A DNA stretch of 64,000 nucleotides from Acetobacteraceae bacterium (GTDB lineage Bacteria > Pseudomonadota > Alphaproteobacteria > Acetobacterales > Acetobacteraceae), in the NCBI GenBank assembly GCA_039613835.1, contig CP154827.1, positions 1,210,501 through 1,274,500 of the forward strand, given 5' to 3'. Shown one piece after another: positions 59,818 to 64,000 of this stretch. Under the pieces are notes generated by a model. The model worked only from the letters and a program-made list of their open reading frames with translations. It had not been told where the DNA came from and ran no database searches. The position numbers were made by a program, and so were the translations under genes. Positions within the stretch are counted from its first letter, which is position 1. Every line of letters begins with the position of its first letter.

Positions 59818-61308
59818 TCAGAAAAGTTCGATATGGCTTTTGAAGCCCAGCATTGCCTGGTTTTTCAATGGCTTCATGCCGCCCGGATTGAAAAAATACT
59901 GGAAGTCCGGTGCGAAGGTGATCCCCCGGAAAACATGGATCTGATACATTGCCTCAAAAACATACGCGTTTTTCTGGGGGAAGAGCGAGCCATTCGGCAG
60001 TTTCATGCCTTGTTGCTGATAGAGAAGCTGCGACCGATAAAGGTCGGGAGACACGCGCATGTAGGTGAAGTTCAAACCCATCGCATCGAGAGGGCGGGAT
60101 TTCCAGAACCCACGATTTAACATACCGATGGAATATTGCTGCCACCGCGTGGACGTTTCGGGCTGATTGAAATAAGTGACGCCCAGCAGCGTAATACCGG
60201 CATCCGGCGCACCACCCGGGTAATGATAGATCATCTGATCCGCCAGGCCCCAAGCCGCCCACGCACCGTGATCATAGCGCACAGGCAGGCCTGATAAGGC
60301 GGCTGGCGTGTTCATCCCGTCAAAGAAATTATCTTTGTGGTCGGCCGTGTCATAAGCCATGCCGATTTTATAATGTCCGGGCAGCTGATGGTGCCTCCCG
60401 AAATTCGGCGTCCATGCGATTTCAACCGGCATTGCCGCGCCATCAATCGTCGCGCCGTTAAATTTGAAACCAGTGCGCATCTGGGCATTGCCGTAAATCG
60501 CCTGGGTTTGCGTGAGATACACGCCGAAAGAAAAGATCGAGTCCTTGGTTGGACGAGTCCGCACCCTGAAAGCCCAGTTCGCGTCCGGGTAGGAGGCATG
60601 GGCTAAATTGTCGCTCGATGCTTTCGGGTTGCCGCAGAAAGCATTATTCATGAAGTTACAATAAAGCGGATTGGCCGAGAAGTCAGAGAGGAAGGACATG
60701 CGCCCTGCCGCAAAGGCCAGGCGATCACTGAAAAGACTTTCTTCCGCATAGGCAAAGACAAGGTGGACGAAGACATTGCCACCACTGCCGTAAATTTCCT
60801 GACTCGGATTGAGATTATCGCCGAACATCCGACTTGCCGGAATGCCGTAACGTCCGACGATAATAGCATGTGTCGCAAGCCCCCTGATGCCGACCAGACG
60901 CTCCCAGTCAATATCGTCTTCGAGAGAATACTGCCCGGCATTGCTTGCACCCTGTTTCAGGCCGAGCCCTGATGTGGGCCGATGCAGCATCCCTGACATT
61001 TCATTTGTGTTATCGAGAAGGATGGCGATGCCCCGTTCCCGAAGCCAGGTATTGACGCCACCCGGATCCACCAGAATGGCCTCAGGCTGGGGAAGTTGCG
61101 GCACGCTGGTTTTGGCGACGTAACCGTGCTGACGGCGCTTTGCCTTCTCCTGCGTGAGCTGCGACTGAAGCTGCGACGCCTGTGTCGGGAAGTCCCCCGC
61201 CACCTTGGGGGAGGCGGGTGGCGCGCCATCTGGATGGGCGCTGGCAGGAAGGCCGAAAATCAAAGCGATGAGGGCACTGATCAACGGAACTCTTTTTTGC
61301 GTCTTCAT
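59818..61308 (-). CDS. oprB: OprB-family carbohydrate-selective porin
   Basis: Outer-membrane sugar porin. The 496-residue protein has a signal peptide (LISALIALIFGLPASA) and a short coiled segment, QLQSQLTQEKAKRRQ. The OprB domain follows, with WLRERGIAILLDNTNEMSG at its start, then LAFAAGRMSFLSDFSANPLY, VFEAMYQIHVFRGITFAPDF and QYFFNPGG, and a C-terminal Phe (KSHIELF) as in barrels. ATG at 61308 (a TTG precedes it). OprB porins are abundant in acetic acid bacteria. Intact. Confidence 0.9.
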   Translation of the reverse strand: MKTQKRVPLISALIALIFGLPASAHPDGAPPASPKVAGDFPTQASQLQSQLTQEKAKRRQHGYVAKTSVPQLPQPEAILVDPGGVNTWLRERGIAILLDNTNEMSGMLHRPTSGLGLKQGASNAGQYSLEDDIDWERLVGIRGLATHAIIVGRYGIPASRMFGDNLNPSQEIYGSGGNVFVHLVFAYAEESLFSDRLAFAAGRMSFLSDFSANPLYCNFMNNAFCGNPKASSDNLAHASYPDANWAFRVRTRPTKDSIFSFGVYLTQTQAIYGNAQMRTGFKFNGATIDGAAMPVEIAWTPNFGRHHQLPGHYKIGMAYDTADHKDNFFDGMNTPAALSGLPVRYDHGAWAAWGLADQMIYHYPGGAPDAGITLLGVTYFNQPETSTRWQQYSIGMLNRGFWKSRPLDAMGLNFTYMRVSPDLYRSQLLYQQQGMKLPNGSLFPQKNAYVFEAMYQIHVFRGITFAPDFQYFFNPGGMKPLKNQAMLGFKSHIELF

Positions 61309-61592
61309 CAATTCGCCTTCTTTGCGGAGATGTTGTTTTCCACTTTACTTCCCGGATAAGGTGAAAAATTCCCTTATAACCTGGAAATATTACATTCAAC
61401 ACATTGAAATCATGTGACTAACGTGAAGTTTGTTTAATGTAAAGTGACCCCCAAGCCTCCGCTCGAAAATGTGAGCGGAGATACCGGAGAGTTACACCAC
61501 GCAAAGGCCGATGAAAACGCATGATTCGTCAGGGCTCCATCAGCTCTTGAGTTCAAGGAGGTGAGATGCAACTTTATTTATCAAAACTTAAT

Positions 61593-62114
61593 TTATGTCG
61601 GTGGTGTAATGTTAAACGTCGCCACACATCCTGGCAACAGGGGCGGGTCACTGAGGCGCCATTTCGCCCCTCGGCCAACGCCATCAGGATTTTGCTCGGC
61701 CCGCCATGGGTCACCACGGTCGCGTCAGTTTCCTGACCTGTCACCTCCTGCCAGAATGGCATGAGGCGCTTTTGCAACATCGAAACCGATTCGCCACCAC
61801 CCGGGCGGAAATTTTCCGGGTCGCGCGCCCATGCATCGAGTTCACCTTTCGGGGTCACATCCCAAGGCACTTCCTCCCACACGCCGAAATCAAGCTCGAC
61901 AAGGCGAGGATCCACCTGTAGGCGACAGGCCGTGCCAACAGCGAATCGCGCCGGTGTCAGACACTGCGCGGAGGGTGAGCAGTAAATCCGTCCCGTCAAC
62001 GGCCATGCGCGCGCGATACGCTGCCAACCTGGTACGAGGGGGCGCTCCGTCCTGCCGTAACAGACATGACGTGGGTTCTCAATCGGGAGGATGGCGGATG
62101 AGGGTCAGGCGCAT
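61593..62114 (-). pseudogene. CobC-like histidine phosphatase, two frameshifts
   Basis: Probable alpha-ribazole phosphatase-type member of the histidine phosphatase superfamily. The start at 62114 gives MRLTLIRHPP with the catalytic RH. A one-base loss follows, and the frame continues NPRHVCYGRTERPLVPGW, then RIYCSPSAQC, LVELDFGVWEEVPWD and VVTHGGPSKILMALAEG (second catalytic His). Another shift near 61640 leads to PLLPGCVATFNITPPT and a stop at 61593. The context after cobB supports a cobalamin role. The ancestral length of about 170 residues is short but acceptable. Confidence 0.7.
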
Positions 62115-62171
62115 CGTATGACAGCCTCATGCACCTCACCGCGCTGGGTGGATAAAAATGGAGGCAGCATG

Positions 62172-63497
62172 TTACATCCGGCGTGACATCACATGAAAAA
62201 AGCTTCCCGAGACTTTTCCGCGCTTACCGCCAGCCTTGCCGATCAACTTCCCCGCGCCATCATAAATCGTCGCAAGCGCATCATCATGACCGGAGGCGAT
62301 GACGCGCGCATAATGAAATTCGTGCCCCCTGCAAATCGTCCCTTTCGGCCCCAGAATGGAGGCGGCATCCAGATGAGCCTCCCGATAACCCAGTGTCATT
62401 TTGCGACGCGCAAAACTCGTTTGGTAGGAAAGCAGCCCCAACATATTATGTGTGTGGCCCGACGCGTCCTCCAACGTTTCTCCCAACACCATATAGCCGC
62501 CACATTCCCCGTGGACGGGCCGCGTGCGAGCAAATGCATGGATCGACCGCCTGAATTGATCGGATTGAGACAGGATACCGGCATGGAGTTCGGGATAACC
62601 GCCCGGGAGCCAACATGCATCGCAATCCTCGGGCGGCCCTTCATCCAACAGGGGTGAGAAAAATCTGACGTTTGCCCCCTGGTCACGCCAGGCTTCAAGC
62701 AGATGCGGGTAGATGAAGGTAAAAGTGGCATCACGCGCAACAGTGATATTCTGCCCCGGCGGTGGAAGCGGCACGAAGCGCGGCGTAGAAGGCGTTGTAT
62801 CGCGCAACCGTCCAATATCCAGCTTGCAGGCCGCGTCGAGACAATCATCAAGATTGTTCTCGCAGGCCATCTGGCGTGCCACCTCCTCAATCCCAGCCCG
62901 CCACGCCTCATATTCGGATGGCTGGACAAGGCCGAGATGGCGGCGCGGCATGCTCAAAGAGGCGGTTCGCCGCATCGTGCCCAGCAATTTCACATCAAGA
63001 TCGGCCGCGCAAAGCGTTTTATGCCGGTCCGAGACGATATGATTGAACCAGACTCCGGCCAGTCGGACATCGTCACGCCACCGCGCGAAGCCGCTTGCAA
63101 TCATCGCAGCAGACTGCCCCTGCCCGCGCACATCTATCACGAGCATCACCGGAATCTGCAATAACGCCGCCAGATCCGCGGCACTGCCGCGACATCCCTG
63201 CACGGCGTCAAAACCGTCATAGAGCCCCATCGATGCTTCAATCAGCACGAGATCCGCACCCTCCGCGAGACGCGCGAGCTGTTGACGCAGGTAAGCGGGT
63301 GACATGGCCCAGCCATCCAAATTCGGGCATGGGGCTTTCGTGATGGCGGCGTGGAATTGCGGGTCGATATAATCAGGTCCGCATTTGGCCGCCCGCACCC
63401 GCAGACCCGCATTTTTGAAGGCCAGAAGCAAAGCGAGCGTCACAGTGGTTTTGCCCGCGCCGGAATGCGGTACGACGATGATGAGGGCGCGCGTCAC
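62172..63497 (-). CDS. cobB: Cobyrinate a,c-diamide synthase
   Basis: Glutamine-dependent amidation of side chains a and c of (hydrogeno)byrinate/cobyrinate in B12 synthesis. The GTG at 63497 overlaps the ancestral cobN stop (GTGA), giving 441 residues. Domains: an ATP-binding N-terminal half with IIVVPHSGAGKTTVTLALLL and KCGPDYIDPQFH, and a C-terminal class I glutamine amidotransferase with GGYPELHAG, PVHGECGGYMVLGE (nucleophile Cys) and GHEFHYAR (His). The open frame continues without a stop into cobN sequence upstream. I judge this to be a frameshift artefact in cobN, not a real fusion. Confidence 0.9.
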   Translation of the reverse strand: MTRALIIVVPHSGAGKTTVTLALLLAFKNAGLRVRAAKCGPDYIDPQFHAAITKAPCPNLDGWAMSPAYLRQQLARLAEGADLVLIEASMGLYDGFDAVQGCRGSAADLAALLQIPVMLVIDVRGQGQSAAMIASGFARWRDDVRLAGVWFNHIVSDRHKTLCAADLDVKLLGTMRRTASLSMPRRHLGLVQPSEYEAWRAGIEEVARQMACENNLDDCLDAACKLDIGRLRDTTPSTPRFVPLPPPGQNITVARDATFTFIYPHLLEAWRDQGANVRFFSPLLDEGPPEDCDACWLPGGYPELHAGILSQSDQFRRSIHAFARTRPVHGECGGYMVLGETLEDASGHTHNMLGLLSYQTSFARRKMTLGYREAHLDAASILGPKGTICRGHEFHYARVIASGHDDALATIYDGAGKLIGKAGGKRGKVSGSFFHVMSRRM

Positions 63498-64000
63498 GGG
63501 GCAAGCGCCAGGGCGACGCTGTTGCTGCGCGGCTTCCATTTGGCCATGCCGCCACATTATTTCCAGGCGCTGCCTTATATCCTCCCGCGCTTCAGGATTG
63601 GCATCACGCAGAAACTGATCGCATTTCGTGTCGCCAAGTGTCGCTGCAAAAACAAGGTCAAATTGCGTATCGAAATGCGAGGGCAGGGTCACCGCAAACC
63701 CGCATAAAGCGGCGACAGCGCGGGCGATTTCAGCCGCGCCGCGATAATGGTGGCGTTGCATCGCGGTGATCCAGGCAGGGTTCGTCAGCCGTCCGCGCGT
63801 GATCCGGGCAACCTCGTCCTCCAATTGGCGCAGGCGCATTTTTTGCCCGTCACTTGTATCGCCGTGCCAAAGGCGCGGCTGCCCGCCTGCAGCGGCGGCT
63901 GCAGCCGCAAGCCCACCCTCATGCGCTGCCCAATCCGGCGTATCAAGCAGATCAGTCTCGGCGTGGTCCTGCACATGCAGGATGAGTTCCGATTGCCTTA
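63494..64000 (-). CDS. cobN: Cobaltochelatase CobN, C-terminal fragment with a frameshift near its end
   Basis: The last 160-170 residues of the large cobaltochelatase subunit that inserts cobalt with CobS and CobT. Motifs: DHAETDLLDTPDWAAHEGG, LRQLEDEVARITRGRLTNPA, MQRHHYRGAAEIARAVAAL and FDTQFDLVFAATLGD. The rest lies beyond the window edge. At 63539-63541 a triple T (AAA on the coding strand) shifts the frame so it runs on into cobB. With two A residues the frame reads WKPRSNSVALALAP and stops at 63494, overlapping the cobB GTG. Only the last dozen residues change, so function might survive. Confidence 0.85.

Noticed and set aside
61566-61738. A 56-codon frame with a perfect AAGGAGGTGA ahead of it
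   Set aside because: It runs antisense through the cobC-like gene, its spacing to the ATG is short, and it shows no protein features.
62172-63974. A 600-residue CobN-CobB fusion protein
   Set aside because: The junction reads through only because of one extra A. The other frame contains a proper CobN end whose stop overlaps the cobB GTG.
1-64000. CRISPR arrays, insertion sequences, prophage, tRNA or rRNA genes
   Set aside because: No spaced direct repeats, transposase motifs, phage genes or tRNA-like arms were found on reading both strands. The ATCACCTCCTTT at 49038 resembles the 16S 3' end, but no rRNA sequence adjoins it.

Overview
The window is about 57% GC by eye and has the gene content of an acetic acid bacterium (Acetobacteraceae, Alphaproteobacteria). 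Supporting features are an OprB-type carbohydrate porin, a bicupin of the oxalate decarboxylase family, a CysN-CysC fusion, 5-aminolevulinate synthase (C4 haem route), cobN-cobB, and aconitase A divergent from ccmAB and near accBC-aroQ. I cannot name the species. No rRNA, tRNA, CRISPR array, insertion sequence or prophage was seen.

Layout. 1-4946 (minus): rimP-nusA-ylxR-infB, the transcription/translation operon, with infB cut by the window edge. 5173-8221 (plus): an unrecognised three-gene locus of a membrane-anchored protein, a Clp-type AAA+ ATPase with a membrane N-terminus, and a second membrane-anchored protein. 8265-13217 (minus): acnA followed by a polar amino-acid ABC transporter whose binding protein and permease are fused. 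13421-14717 (plus): ccmA-ccmB. 14776-17035 (minus): aroQ-accB-accC. 17299-19008: broken rlpA, then yihY. 19466-23364: broken TonB receptor, DUF3311-like protein and sodium:solute symporter. 23390-26454: malic enzyme and fumarase, ending at a strong terminator. 26626-32777: broken aldehyde dehydrogenase, bicupin, small membrane protein, a phosphatase-like/sulfide:quinone oxidoreductase fusion, and a broken persulfide-dioxygenase-like gene. 33102-37723: broken acs, broken puuE, and an NCS1 permease. 37867-42503: sulfate assimilation (cysG, cysH, cysD, cysNC), broken except for cysD. 42609-47585: two broken tandem class A acid phosphatases and a broken hybrid histidine kinase. 47724-50137: frameshifted hemA and an HU gene. 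50290-52607: feoA-feoB plus a small Cys-rich membrane ORF. 52989-59734: dihydroxyacetone kinase, a broken COG2509-type FAD protein, two cation diffusion facilitators, and a truncated ClC channel. 59818-64000: OprB porin, then a cobalamin segment (cobN end, cobB, broken cobC-like gene).

The main message is uneven decay. Core genes, many over 1.3 kb (infB, nusA, acnA, accC, malic enzyme, fumC, feoB, dak, oprB), are open from end to end, while about twenty mostly accessory genes carry frameshifts, internal deletions and in-frame nonsense codons, often several per gene. Most of the nonsense codons can be explained by C-to-T or G-to-A changes. This looks like genome reduction in a host-associated acetic acid bacterium. 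Two lesions, in hemA and cobN, fit decay less well, and several lie at homopolymers, so part of the pattern may be sequencing error. Reads are needed to separate the two.
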